Source of the DNA: Brachypterus glaber
Lineage: Eukaryota > Arthropoda > Insecta > Coleoptera > Kateretidae
Direction: 5' to 3'
Assembly: GCA_958510825.1 (NCBI GenBank)
Contig: OY294048.1
Coordinates: 10,743,589 to 10,807,588 of the forward strand
Length of the DNA stretch: 64,000 nt
A model generated the notes under the pieces. It was given only the letters and a program-made list of their open reading frames with translations, was not told the DNA's origin and made no database searches. Positions 11,401-26,400 of this stretch are shown here, one piece after another. Both the position numbers and the translations under genes were made by a program. Within the stretch, counting starts at the first letter, position 1. Each line of letters starts with the position of its first letter.

Positions 11401-14400
11401 TACTGAAAAAAAAAAATAATAACAAAAATGTTTTTTAAAAAGGTCCTTCCGTAAAACGAAAAATAAATTGAAAAAAAAAAAACGTTTTTTTTTTAATTTG
11501 TTTTCCCACTCGAATCTAGAGTAATTATGATTTTGACCAGTTTTGACCGGTTTAAACCAGTTTCGACCGGTTTAAACCATGTTTTGACCAGTGGCCTGGT
11601 CTTTTGTAAAAAAAGCGTTTTTTGCCAACCCTGGCCGGCAGAACTTCTGCCGCAGAAGCATTTTTATCTGTACTGAACTTCCAAAACAAGAAATAAGTCT
11701 ATTTGAAATCTGGTTAATTTTACTAATGTTCGTGCATAGTTAATATAAAAGTATAAACATTTGTTCCACATAAAAATTTATGACATTTAAGTTGTTCCTA
11801 AAGAATATAGTACACTCAGCTGTAGAAGTAATTTTAATTCTTATAATTTAGTGTTTTATTGCTTCCCAGCAAAGCACGCAACCCTACGATATAATGAATA
11901 AATTCATACTAAATTATGGTAAGTGTAATACATGAAGAATATTTAAAAGATATATAATTTTTTATGATTTTCTTGTACGTAATATGTAACGTAAGTTGTG
12001 ATTTATTAGCAATAAATATTAATAGATTTATTTTCCACTAAGGTAAAACCTTAAGCACGTCAGCTAGCTTTAAAAAAGACTTTATTTATTTATCAACATA
12101 AAGAGCAGGGTAGAACAAAAATTACCCAGGCCAAAAGGTACACTACTCAATTCTGATCGTTCTCTCCGCATAACGTTTTTTTTTTTTTTAATGGAAATAG
12201 TTCTTTTAAAATTCTTTGGTAAATTTTTACTTTTAAGCTTTCACGGCCACTAAGATATAAAGTTATTTTCATATATATGGAACATAGAACCTTATACAAT
12301 ACAAGAATTTTTTTCTTTTTAAAAAAAACCAAATTTATAAAATTGTACTATTATTTGTATTATTTATTTAATTACTTTTATATTAGTTTACTTAAAACTT
12401 GACAATATTTCACTCAATGTCCTTATGTTATTTATTTTATTTTATGTAAAGGCATTTTCTCTGAAATAAATAAATTCTTATTCTTATAAAGAACTTTCAC
12501 TTTCGGGTTTAGACCGTGTTGATGGATTTTCACTTTCCGACGTTTCGTCTCTTACTGCTAGAGACATCTTTAGGGATTAATCTGAAACTCCAGATTAATC
12601 CCTGAAGATGCTTCTTTGGTAAACTTTAAAATTCAATACCAGAAGCGGTTTATAACAGAGCTGTTTTAACATACCCTTGCGACCTTCAACTTACTCTGGA
12701 AACACTCTGGAAACAGAGTCAGAGTGAAAACATTCTGCTGCCAACGTGTTTCCAGAGTGGTTTTGTGCCATTTTGTCAGAGTTGAATCAGAGTGGTTCCA
12801 GGCTTGATTCACAGTAGATCCAAAGTGGGTTTGGACTTTTTTTTTTTTAAATCAGAGCGTTTTCAGAGTGTTTTCGTTTGGACTTTTTTTTTTTTTTTTT
12901 CAAAAAAAAAAAAAAAAGTCCAAACGAAAACACTCTGAAAACGCTCTGATTTTACTCTGGGAACGTTATGGATAAAGGGCACAAATACACTCTGGAAATA
13001 CTCTGGTAACAGCATGATTACAAAATGTTATTAGAATGTTTCCAGAGTTTTTTCAGCGTGATTGTAAAGTCGCAAGGGTAGCTGTTTCTAAATCAGATCT
13101 GTTACAATCTAAACTGAGCTGATATAAAATGATTTAGGGCTATTAAAAATGGAGCTATTAAAGTAGGGGGCGTGGCCTAAATGGAAAATGGAGGGGGTTG
13201 GGTCATCCGCCGTTGTATCTCACATTTTTTGTGAACCCTCCCCCCGGGTGTGTCACGTAATATATGGACAACCCCTTACGCCAATGCCCATATTTATTAG
13301 TTTGAACCATTCTTTTTAGACATTATTTTTACGGTTTCAGATCCGTGTGGCTGACCTTATTAAGTTATATTTTCTCCTTTTTTAATTTTTTAGGCTATTA
13401 CAAAAAGTACATATCCACATTACGTAATGAGCGATTATATTCTGAATGACATTTTACTTTTGGAATCAAGTGAAAAAAATGTTGTAGATCTTTATTTAAA
13501 AAATGATAATTATCTTGTAATACAAGTAAGTATTTAATTTTTTTTATTCTATTGTATCTAAATCTGTGCGAAAAAATTTTTCGCGAAATGTTAATATAAT
13601 TATATACTATCAGTTTTTATCCGAAAAACAGGTACAGATTTTTTTTTAAGTTTGATCGCTTTGAGCTACCTCTAAACATTAATCGATTTGGCTCATTTTT
13701 GAGGACTGTTTTTTACCAAGGAGCAACTTTTAAGCCAGAGAGCGTTTTCGATTTCTAAATTCGGGATTTTTTGACACAGCCTAGTTCAAAGGGTTCCTTA
13801 AGGAACCCTAATTAGTTATTAAATAAAAACCGAATTTTTTAGTCCTTTTAATCATTTTCAAGGGGCTTTGCTGCCTTACAATGTATTTTTAGATATATAT
13901 TTATAGGAACTTTTGTTATATTTTATGACTTAAAATCACCCCTTAACATTTATGCCAGAAGACCGTACACCCTGTATTTCTTTTTTCGAATTCGAGAAAA
14001 AAAAGTTATTTTTATAACCTTGCTGTAGCTAAATTTAATGGCAGTGATGGTATTAAGAGCGCAAAACGACTGATTTTTGCTTGAGCGTGGAATTTGCTGT
14101 TCGAGGAATAGAAACAGTTGAATGGAACCTAGGAAAAATAGTATACAAACCTCGGGTCAACATTTCATTTGTCCTTCGGAAATTAGCAAACCGAGGAGCG
14201 TAGCTCCAAGGTTTGCTAAATTCCCCTCAGGAAATGAAACAGTTTCCACCTCGGTATGTAATATACTATTTTTAATGTTTTTTCAATTTTTTTGTGTTCC
14301 GTAACTCACTACGCTGTAGCGTCGACATAAATTCCAGTTCTGATCATAATAAAAAAAAACTTTTTTGCTGTACCTGCTGTTAATGATCACTGATATTGTT

Positions 14401-17400
14401 ATTAATTTACTTAACATAACAAACTCTGTAATTGGTGAAACCTGCGTTTTTGAATAAATAAATAAATAAATAATACACTATATTATCAGAAAATATAACA
14501 GTTAAAATTACTGTTGAATTTTACATTCAAAGTTTTTAGTGAATACTTGTGGAATTTTTTCCGGTATACCCTAAAAAACATTGACTGCATAAAGAAAACT
14601 TATATTTCGCGTGTTGGAAAACTATGACAAACTAAAACAAAAACATTTTTCTGTTGGCAATAAACGTACAAATTTAAAGTTTTTTTTTGATTATGCTTAT
14701 TGAGTAAAATCGGTTATCTGTGACCCATTTTGTAAAAGTAGGTGGTATAATGTTGGATATAGAAACGTCTGATATAGAAAATATTTTATTCACGCTATGT
14801 AAAAATATTCGTATACATAGTTTATTTCTCGTAAATAAAATTTTATTAAAAATTAAGTATTGAAATAGGTATTAAGGCAAAATTTTGTCAACTTTTCGAA
14901 CGAAGAATCAAAATTCTTTTTATGAAGAAAAAAAAACAAGTGATGACAAAAAAAACACATAAGCTCAATTTTTGCCCACTTTTTGATATAGAAATTACGA
15001 AACTTTTAAATTTTTATTTTTGGGGAATAGGGCTTTGGATCTGACTAAAATTGTTATATAATTTTGCTGTGACGTTTCGAAGATGAATTTTCGATGTTTT
15101 CAAACAGAGAATTAAAGTCAAAGATAAGTCCCCTGGTAGAAAAGTACACAAATCTAACTTAACATAACATTAGATTACTGACATTTTTATGTTTAGTCTC
15201 AAACGTTTGACAAAAACGTTATAAAATATATAAATCTAACCTTAAAAACTAACGTTTGACAAAAACGTTATAAAATACATAAATATAACGTTAGTTTCCC
15301 AACTAAATTCTAACCTTTTTCTAACCTTATTCTAACTTTAAATATTTTTTAAATTTCCATTATTAATACGTACGTAAGCTATAGTAGAAAATACTCATTT
15401 CAGACAGCTAAGTGCCTAGGTTTGATAATTATTTATTATTTCTATAATAAGTTTAAAAAAATATCACCCAAAAGTCAAAATTATAGTAAGTCTGGCAACG
15501 CTGTATTAGAATTGAAAAAATATTTTAAGATTCTAAATGTATAAATAAATATTAACTAACTAAATATAAAGTTTTTTTGAGAGGTAAACGTATTTATCAA
15601 AGTATAACAGCATATTACACGAAAAATATTTAGGGCCACCTAAAAAGATGGCTATTTTATAAATAAATGTAACAAAATTATGTTTAAAAATATTATGATT
15701 GCTAAAATATATTAAGATTTATTTATATGAATAAATTTTCTTCCAGCTGCCATTTTATGATGCAGGTAGAAATTTCCTAGTTGGCCACTCCCCCTCCGAA
15801 AGTTAGAAATTAAAGGTACTTATAACGTATTTCTAACTTAAAAATCTAACGTTAGATTAACGTTTGTAACTAAGCGGGACATTTGTACATATTTTATAAC
15901 GTACTTTTATACAGTTTTCTAACAGTAGAAAAACGTTATTCTAACGTTAAATTTCTTCCAGGGTCATTGTCACTAATAGTAAACACTCCCATAAACAAAA
16001 CATTATTTAAACAAATAAATAATGTTTTGTTAACCAACTCTGAAAAGTGTTTACTATTAGTGACAATGACTTGGGTTAATTATCTTTGGCTTTAATTTTC
16101 TCACGGTGGATTTTCAGGGTAATTTTTTTGGATCATCTGGCAACCACAATTTTCTTTTATTAATTGATGGGTCTTGTGGACAAATTCTGCAAAAAATTAA
16201 AAAAAATTATCTGTTGCTTCGTTTTTTATAGAAAAAAATGTTAATTTAACTGCCAGCACAATCACAGTTCGTCTAAAAAAACTAAAATTTTCTTTTTTAA
16301 AAAAGATTCGTGTAAATTTACATTTTGTGATTAATTCTAAGTAAAACTATCCAATAACGAAAATAATCGTGGGGCAGAATTTTGAGAAAATCGATTTTCT
16401 TTCGTTTTTCTTGAAAAAGTGTTTGCTTTTATAATATCCCATCCCTCCCCATCCCCCTCCCACCCACTCCCCCCAGCGCCAAATTATGACAGATGCAACT
16501 CGCATCAGTGAGCAGAGACTCACTCCCCCCTAAATTATGACAGATGCAACTCGCATCAGTGAGCATAGACTCACTGCCCCAACTTACAATTCAGATCAAG
16601 TATTTTTTTAGATAAATGAGCCATAGGCTGCGCCTGTCTCTTAAAGACCCAAACAAACTATTGATGATGATGCTTTTATTAGTATTCTAACTTAAGGAAG
16701 AATTTTCAAGAAAAACAAAAGAAAATCGATTTTCTCAAAACTGTTCCCCACGATTATTTTCGTTTTTGAATAGTTTTACTGAAAATTGATCACTAAATGT
16801 GTTTAGACGAACTGTGATTATGCCAATTAAATTAATATTTTTCTGTATAAAAACGAAGCAACAGATAGACTTTTTATTTTTTTTTTTTGCAGAAATTGGC
16901 CACAAAACCTATATAATCAATTAATAAAAGAAAATCGTGATTGCCAGATGATAAAAAATGACCCTAAAAATCCACCGTGTTCTGTTTGAAAACAACGAAA
17001 ATCCATCGTCGAAACGTCACAGCAAAATTAGATAACAATTTTAGTCAGATCCAAAGCCCTATTCCCCATCAGGGCAAAAACCTGCAATTAGAAATTACGA
17101 AATATTCAAATTTTCTTTCAATTTATGAACTTTTTCAATGTAGTTGGTGTCCAACCTCCCCCCCCCCCCATGGCTACGACTATGCATTAACACATTATTT
17201 TTCAGGAAAGCACTGCAAGACTGGTTAACACGTTTGCGTCCCTACGCCATGGCAGAGATTATCTTTGTACAAAAGATAATGATCTTTTGAAAAACACATT
17301 ACTACCAACCTTTCTTAAACATAACCAACAGACCATAAACTATAAGTTTGATATGTTGGTCGGTGTTTTGCAAAAGCTTTCACTAAGGAAGGTTCCTAGG

Positions 17401-20400
17401 GTTATTATGTTACATTATGGTAAGACATTTTTCTTAAATAATAAAAAAAAATACTTTAGGTTAACGATTCATTAATAATAAAGTATTGTTACTCCTATAG
17501 GTGTGTCTACAGACACAAGTATTTCCATGGAACAGTTTAAATTATATATAAAGCCGTATAAAGCTATCTCTATATTTAAACTGTCATCACGAATGTTTTT
17601 AAAGAAAATTATTTTATTCGACTTTTTTTATTTTCTGAGGACCTTTAAGTTGGTTTTGGCTATATTTAATGCGCTGATTTCGGAAACTTTTTCCGTTTTT
17701 TACGATTTTTTACGATGAGCTCGTTTTTTTGAGATATACATACATAGTAAAAAAAATACTTTAATTTTTTTTAAATATATACTTATATATATTTTTTGTC
17801 GTAGATTGATTGTCAATTTATGAGGCGTTAAACCAATAAAAGAAAATTTGACATATCTTTATTAGCCTATTTTTTATATGCTTCTGAAGTTCAAAAAATT
17901 TGTTTTTTTTTTCGCATATTTGGATGAAAATTATAAATACCAAAGATACGAAGATAAAGATATTTGTGTACTAAAACGTATACTTGCAGTCTTTATTTTA
18001 AATCAATTTTGTGAGGCTAACTGCCAACTGCCGTATTTTTTTAGGGCATATTCATATTTTTTCGTATCATACGTGATTTTTTTTTTGACGAGCCGTGGTT
18101 ACTTGAGATTTTTCAACCTATATGAGCACATTAAAAAAAAAAATCACGCTAACGCCTGCTACATTGCCCTGCTAAGACAAGTTGTCCTATATGCCAAAAT
18201 GCAGTTTTTGAGAAGCACACCATTGTATTGCTTTACACTAGCCCCATATGCCTACTAAAAAGAAATATCCTATATAAAATCGAAATACCAAAAAATAGCC
18301 TAAGATGTTTGTCCTATGTGGAAAATTTTCAATTTTTTCTAAATAAAATTATTCGTTACTAGACGAATAAGTCAGGTATAGGACTAACTTTACAGATCTT
18401 AGTAATTTGATTTTAGATCATTTTGTCCTAACTTTCTCATAAAACAAATGCATTTAATATGAAAATTTATTTTTCTGACAAAAAAAATATATTTTTTTTT
18501 CAAAGGATATCACGTATTTTTGGTTTAAAATAAAGCAGAACCCAACACCATATTTATTTAAATATCTTTTCAAAAAGTGCAAACAAAAACAATAAAACTG
18601 GCCATATATCAAAACATCTAATTTGCAGATAGGACAACTTGTCTTAGTCAGGCAGTACAGGTAAAAAAAAGTTTTTTTTACATCAAATTATGCGCAAAAA
18701 TAAGACTTTGTGTCCAAAAATTAAATGAATGGGTTTATAAATAAGAAACATTATATAAAAAAAAACTGATATTTTTTATTTTCGGAAAAACTGACTTTAG
18801 TTTGAAATGAAAATCACTTGGTAAGTGAGTTCATTAAACTTTTTTTATAATTTTTAGGTCTTTTTGAATTTGTCGTATCATTCCTAAAAAACCACAACGC
18901 TCATCTTTCCGAATACTCCCTCGAATATTGCACTGCCCTCTTGATGAACCTTTGTCTCGAAAAAGAGACCCGATGCAAATGCTCGACTGATCCCGTTGGG
19001 GATGATTTGGTTGGTTTGATAGTTAAAATGCTGAAAAACCGAAAAACAAACTGTTTGCCTTATTTGAACGGAATAATGTACAGTTTGATGGTCGCCCCGG
19101 ATATTTACAAAAAGGCCAAGGAACAACATTTGGAGGAGATTGTCAGTGATTTATTAAATGTAAGTAAGAACCACGATGATTTCATACAAAGCCTTCTTTG
19201 TGAAAATAGAAGTACAACATCTTTAGTAAGATCCTTAAAGTTTTTGACCGAAAAAGTTAAAATTAGTGTATCCTCGACGCTTAAACATACATACAATGTA
19301 TGTCATACATACTACCTGTAACTCTAACACTTGGCATGCACATTAACCTTTAACCCCTTCCGCTCCATTGTTACCACGTATGGATATTTTTAGGTATAGC
19401 AAAATATACTACAATATCCACAGTTGGATATTTGTTTACGGGATTTTCCATATACATTTTAATCTGGTGTGGACCTGTACCTTTAAAAACCGGTTGGAGC
19501 GGAAGGGGTTAAACGCTACCTCTATATGTAAATATTTCGTATATTTGTCTTTCTTTTCTTTAATAATAACACTTTTTTATTTGAATTGTAATTTTGCGGT
19601 TCTTCCACACGCTTTTTTTGCAACCGACTGATTTTTTTTGTGCGTACCTACATGCAAGTTAAGCATATTGCTAAATTTTCTTCTTGATCGGGCCCTAAAC
19701 TCACCCCCAGCTACCAAAACATCATACCTTGTCAAAAAAGCCCCAATTTTTTAATTCTTGTATAACATTATTTTAAAATATATTGATTTAAAATTTGGAC
19801 ATTTTCCGATGGACAACATTTGACCCTTATGAATGACTATAATTTTATAAATAAAATGTTTTGATTTTAACGCATAAGGGGCGCTATGGTCAATTATCCC
19901 TAAAAAATACCTTTTTTGGAGAGCAAAATTCTAGAGGGGGCAACTATGTTCAGAAAAACCATGATATATGCGTTAAACTATAGGTATCCAACTCTATGGT
20001 ATTTCCACAGAATAACGATGCCCCCGCTTGCTAGATCAATTATAGTGAAGGACTACACGTATGCCATTTTTTCTGTGTTTTTTTTTGGGTTATTTGATCG
20101 ATTACAGTCTTATACCAAACAAATCGTCGCATTTTGGACAGACATTTAACAACATTTTGGAACTGAACTGAAAAAGTAATTTTTTCCATTTTTTAATTAG
20201 AAAGCAGTTTTTTGCCATTCACCAATTAAAATTATTGGTTCTCCATAAACTTTTAATAGGCCTCTTCCGTGAATAACCCTGTATGTGATTATTCCACATT
20301 CTCAGTTAAAAACTTAATTAGCAAATTTTCTTCTATTTAACGAAATCATTGATTTTCTATTAATAGACAAAACTATAGTTTTAGAATCTGCCAGGCACAA

Positions 20401-23400
20401 CTATGAACTGGATTTTCCGGGAAATGCAATAAAAATATGTTGTAAGCATGCTTACAACATATCTGTTGCGACAGAGTTTTTTTGTAGACCATGCCAGTTC
20501 TAAAACTGTTATATACTTCCACGCAAACAACATTCTCTAATACTTTTTAATATATTTTTATTTATATTTTATTTATATTTTTTATTTTCTTAAAATTTTC
20601 ATTTAGGGGCTGTCCATATATTACGTAACGCGCCTAAGGGGGGACAGATAAATTGTTACAGTTTGTGACAGGGGGGAGGGGGGGGGTCTAGGTAAACGTT
20701 ACGTAACGGAATTTAATAAATTTAATGTTTATTTCCTAAGCTTGGCAGATGTATTTTTATTTCAACATAAATTACTATTTAGTGGCCCATAATTCCCTTT
20801 TTCACACAAAAATTGACGAAATTATGCATATTTAAATAATATTGTAATCAGTAAAAAAACTGTTGACATTAATATTAAAAAAAAAATCTTACGGCCCTGT
20901 TCTTGCGTGATCTTGCCGATGAATCATCGGCGATGATACATTTTCGCGCGGAATGTGTACTCACAGAACACCAATGTGTGTACTATTTTGTGTACCTGTG
21001 CATAAACAATATACGTGTTATATGTGACACTCAGTGTAAAAAGAGGTACCTAGTATTTTTTCCCTGTGTGATATTGATTATGAATATTTTATTAAAGTTG
21101 TTAAATGTGACAGTTTGTTACACAGGGGGGGGGAGTCAATTTTTTTGAAAAATTGCGTTACGTAATATATGGACAGCCTCTTAGGTGTAACTATAAAAAA
21201 CATGAGATTGATCAATTTTTTCTAAGGGTCCTAATTGGCCCTAAAATTCGTAAAATTACCCATAAATCGTAAAAAAGCGTTCAAAATTGTCTGTAATTTT
21301 TGTATGTGAAATATTTAAAGGGCCTCAAACCTTTTTTTTTCCTTTTGAGCATACAAAATTATGTGCCAAATTTTAAAATGATCAAAAGATTCTAACCCGT
21401 GCCGAAAATCCGCCAAAGTTTCGCCTAAAACACTGAAATTGACGAATTTTTACCAAACGGTAAACAAACATTTTAAAATGTATCAAACCGGACTGAATTT
21501 ATTTTTATTTAATGCATTCTAATAACCATTCATAATATTAAAATAATTCAACTAAGCAAGTCCTGGACTTAGGGAATGCTTAATTAAGTAGAATAGTACG
21601 AGGTTAAACAAACATGTAATGTAAAAACATGTAATGTAATGTAAGCGCCAAATAAAAGCCAGTAAATAAGCCACTTTGAGTATCCCTTATTTGGCGCTTA
21701 GGGAAGGTTCAAGTATTACGTAACGCAAATTTTGATCATTTTGGACCCCCCCCCTGTAACGCTATTTTCCTATACCATTATCATGGGCGTAACACTCCAA
21801 AATGCCCCCCCCCCTAGGAGCGTTACGTAATACTTGAACGTTACCCTTAGGTCCTTTGGTATTAGTCATTTTAATATTATGAATAATTAGAATTCACGTC
21901 CGTCCTTAAATATTAAAGCACGTGATTTTAGAACTATGGTGTTTTTAACAAAAATTAAAGTACATTTGTATAGGATCAAAACTTCCTATCCATTTGTAGG
22001 TGAATTGGTGAATTGGCTACAAATGGTTAGGTAGTTATGATCCTTTACAAATGTACTTTAATTTTTGTTAAAAACACTATAAGGGAGCGTTCAAGTATTA
22101 CGTAACGCAAAATTTGGCCATTTTTGACAACCACCCCCACCCATGTAACGCGGCGTAACATTTTCGATACCGTCCAAACCGGTTAACCGAAAACCGGTTA
22201 TTGGCTATGGTTTTCCATTGTTTTTGTTTAGAGGATTTAGCCCAGGTAGCAAAATAACATGACATTCACGTGAAAGTCACGTTAATATGTGACATGTGAT
22301 GTTAAGATTGTAGTCTCATTTAACAAGAATGTAGCATGGTGGGGATGTCCTAAGTCCGCCCCTAATAACATCACACAATGACATCCCAAAAATAACGTGT
22401 TTGTGACATCATAAATCCACATTCCTGTTATATCTAATATCTTATGGATGCCGTTACTGGTACTTTAATATTTAAATAATATCCTAGGATATTAGCTTTT
22501 TTTAAATAAAACCATTAAAAACGCCATAACCCTATAAAAAAAAATCGGATTTAAAATCAATCAGTAATTAAAACAATCACAGATTGAAACAGATAGATTC
22601 TAAATACGAAATTGCAGATTAAGCGGAGAATATATTCCTTTAATCCGTGTCCGTGGTCTTGAGAAGCCCGGCAGAGCCCCCTATCCATTGGAAATCGTAT
22701 AATGTGTATACAATTTCCTTATAATAATTTACTCTATCAACATCATCTTATATCGATTTTTTTGCTTCGAACGTCGGTGAGAAGCAAAATAACATGACAT
22801 TCACGTGAAAGCCACGTTAATATGTGACATGCGATATATTCACAGCGTTGCTAAATATTTGTTATTAAATAACATGGTTGTCACGTTACACGTGTTACGT
22901 TGCAAATGTGATGTTAAATACATGTTATTTTTCAATATTATGTGATGTTATGATTTAGTTTAAAAATACACCCAAAAGTGATGTTAATTTCTTGTAATAT
23001 AACATCCCTTGTTACCTGGGAGTTAACTGTTAAACACGCCATGTGCAATAAAATTTGCAAGGAATCCGTCTCTTTAAGCCTAAATCATTGTTAAAAACGT
23101 GATCCAATAAACATTTTAAAGTTTATAATTTTTTAAGTGTTACGTAACATTTTTACTGACACCCACCCCCCCTCTGTAACGCGGCGTAACGTTTTCGAGA
23201 TCTCAGCTAATTTTGCTACAGTTTTCTGATACGGAATATTCATACCGTATCTAGAGCTAGAATGGATTCATTCTGTGTTTGAAAAGTGTGTGTATTTGTT
23301 TACATTCTAAAGCAGTCGTAGAAAAAAACAGTACCGTTTTCACTTTATTTATTTTTATAGACGAATTTAAAAGACGAAATTAGAAAACAACTAGAATACG

Positions 23401-26400
23401 TTTTGGATACAAGACTAAAGGAAAAACTTGATAATTCATCAGAAGTGGGATCAGGAGATGCTCTAGATCAGCAGGAAGAGATTGATTTTCTGGAAAGGGA
23501 ACTGGATGAAGGAGAATCTGCCTTGGATAGATCAGATACTGTTTTGGAAAGCTACTTCACAGTATCTCACTGTAAAAGTAATTATAAAGCTTAAAAGGAA
23601 AAAAAAATAAATAATAAAATCAAAAAAATTAAAAAATTAAACTTGTCTCCTTTGAAACTTTATTTATGCCCTCACTTCCAAATGTAGGGGCGTATCCACA
23701 GGCTCGCATAACAACAAAGTACATAAGAATGCGATGCCGTGATTTGATTGAAGTGCCGCCATGTATCTTGTAAGCCAATCACGGTACCGCATTCTTATGT
23801 ACTATGTTGTTATTCGAGCTTGTGGATATGCCTTAATAAATATAAATTATGCGATGTATGTTAGGAAAAATAAAAATATGAAAAATCGTCCTGCCAATGG
23901 TTCTTTTTTAGGCTCTTGCTTTAGTTAAGAAAACATAAATGACCCCCATTGCCCTATGAGAAATTCATGTATTCTTCCGTTTTCTAATGTGATTGTAAAA
24001 TTTGGCATGAATACAGAGTACCGTCAACTGGGGTAACTTCGACACTTTTTCGCAAAACCTTCTGAACCAAAGCACGTGTGCACAAGTTGTGAGGTTGTGT
24101 GCACAAGTTGTGGAATTGGACACCGTCCAAAGTCACCTAGGTTGACGGTATTGTATGTATGCCCAGGAAAAAATAAAAATCATCCTATCAGTATATAGGG
24201 CATACTTTAAATAAGTAATGCTGAGACTGACCCCCTCTATAAATGCGTAACACTAGCAGCCACGACAGGGGCGGATTTATTTTATTTTAAGGAAAAAAAT
24301 TGCGCTTTCACCAAAAATACAATTTTGAAGGTATTTCTATGCTAAATCCGCCCATGAGCCACGATACACCTAAAAAATGTTTGGATGAAAAAACAAACCG
24401 TTTTTATTCATTTTTAATATTAAAAAGCGTTAAGTAACGCTACATCAGTCCTCCTGCGACTGGAACGCTAAGCACTACAGCTAAGTGCGCTACGTATTTT
24501 AAGTATCACCCCTTATAAGGTGTATAACGGGCCCCTTATACACCCCCGGGGGTGTGCATAAGGTTTTAATTTAAGAGTTTTTATGCAGGATGATCAGTAA
24601 CCGACAAGCCAGATTTAAGAGGTGATTCTACATCCAAAAATATAAAAAAAAGTTCCTATAAAGGTTAGTCCGGAAATAAGCCCTAAGGGAGCTACGGCCC
24701 TTTAACATTTTACTAAAAAGAAGTTATTTAATTAATAACTCTGGTACCCTTTAAGCTAGAACGACGAGGTTTTGCATGTATACAAGTATTGATAAGGAAA
24801 ATAAGTTTATGTTAATTTATTTATTTTTATTTATTCAAAGGCGTGCCTAGACGGACAAAATATGTGATGCCTCGTGTGATGCTTAACACATTTTTGCCCT
24901 AAAATTTTTTATTTGTATTTTTTTATTTTTTATATAATATAGATTCCTTGATTAAAATAACATAAACAATGTCATATAGTGTAACTACATAAACAAATAC
25001 ATAAACAATGCCATATAGTGTAACACTGTAGAAGCAACCGTTTAAAAAAGAAAAGAAATAGGAGAAAGTAACATTTTGTGCCACCAAAAATGTTACTTTT
25101 TAAAAGGCTCCTTTAAAGGAGTAACAGGAGCTCTAATAGGAGTAATAATATTAAATTTAGGTATTTCGGTGAAGAATACTTTTTTGCTTAGTTTTTAATA
25201 AAGAATCGGCCTGCAGCATTAAAATTTTATTGGTGTTTTTTTTTGTTCCCCATTCAATGTCTTCGAAGGGTCGTAGCTTCCTTAGGGCTTATATAAAAAC
25301 ATTTTTTCATATTTCTGGATGTAGAATGGCCTAGAGCTTTAATTTTGGCAGTTACTGATCACCCTGAATATTAAAAAAAGGTACACCGAAATAGTACTAA
25401 AAGATTAAAGCTTGTCGTTTTTAAAAAATATCATCATTCAAAACAAAAATCTAGTTTGTGCGTGTCTAGAAAATTTAGGTTTGTCCAATTAATCATATCA
25501 GCAATAGGTCGGGACGTTACGGTAATTTATTTCCAGGATAAAAATGTTTTTTTTAGTGTGCCATATTCAATTCTGAATTAACTCTGCCACGGGTCACGCG
25601 ATCATTTGGAATCGTTTAGAAGATTTTTTTAACGTTAAATATTACATTTAAAGAGATTGACGTAGTATTGGTCTAGAGTTTCTGTTTTTTTTCATAAAAA
25701 AGTAATTTTTCGATATTTTTTTTTCCTTTTAAATATTTTTTACTCTATCTAAAAGCACCACTTTTTATATAATAAACCTGTACAAAAAATTTCATTTTTC
25801 GGCCTAGTCCGAAAAAAAAGTTGCGTTAATTGGTTGACTGACATTAAAACTGATCACATTTGAACTCAAACGTCAAAATTTTTGTAAGAATACAAAGAAC
25901 CTGGCACACAAATAGGGGGGTTCTTGTGACACAGTCAAACTGCCTCAAATTTTGATATTTTGCAATTTGGGGGGTAAATATAAAATTAGCAAAATTACAG
26001 CCAAATTAAAGGACCAGTTTCAGAAAAAAAACGCTTTTAAAAAATATAATTTTATGACAGATTTTTTCACGTCCCGATTGAAAATGACGGGTCTGCGCGG
26101 GTATAAATGTTGCATAGACCGAAATTGAGCGGGTGAATTTCATCCGCTCAAGTCCGGTTTATGCACCATTTATACCCAGACAGCACATGATATCTTAAAG
26201 ACGTCTTTTTTAGATCTTAATTATGTCTGGACGCCTAAAGACATAAAAAGTATATCTTATGGACTTCTTTTTAGGGATATTTAAAAGATATCTGATAATC
26301 ATGACATCATAAACTCTATCGGTACAAGACGTCTTAATTTCTATACTCATCGGTAAAAATAAATTAACCATAATCAACATTACCATGTTTTTTAGAGATC

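Larger units (their letters stand above)
15019..17064. mobile_element. Palindromic element interrupted by a MITE
   Basis: The left arm (GGGGAATAGGGCTTTGGATC) is matched by an inverted right arm ending near 17064. Inner arms at 16330-16420 and 16700-16790 pair as well. The 15131-15963 MITE splits it; an uninterrupted half-copy is at 57769-57957. Confidence 0.7.
19160..23360. other. ARMC9 4.2-kb intron
   Basis: Built largely of the MITEs at 19349, 20606, 21700 and 22241. Open frames at 19368, 19916 and 20903 lack homology and splice support. Confidence 0.6.

Noticed and set aside
16475..16580. CRISPR-like direct repeats
   Set aside because: Only two units without spacers of the right form, in an insect genome.
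17878..18258. 126-codon plus frame
   Set aside because: Lies in an ARMC9 intron, composition is that of translated AT-rich DNA, and it overlaps a TIR element from 18165.
19160..19321. Open extension of ARMC9 exon f past 19159
   Set aside because: A consensus donor GTAAGTAAG sits at 19160, and the next exon continues the ARMC9 alignment in phase 0; the extension ends in low-quality sequence without homology.
19916..20149. 77-codon plus frame
   Set aside because: No recognisable domain, no splice support, intronic.
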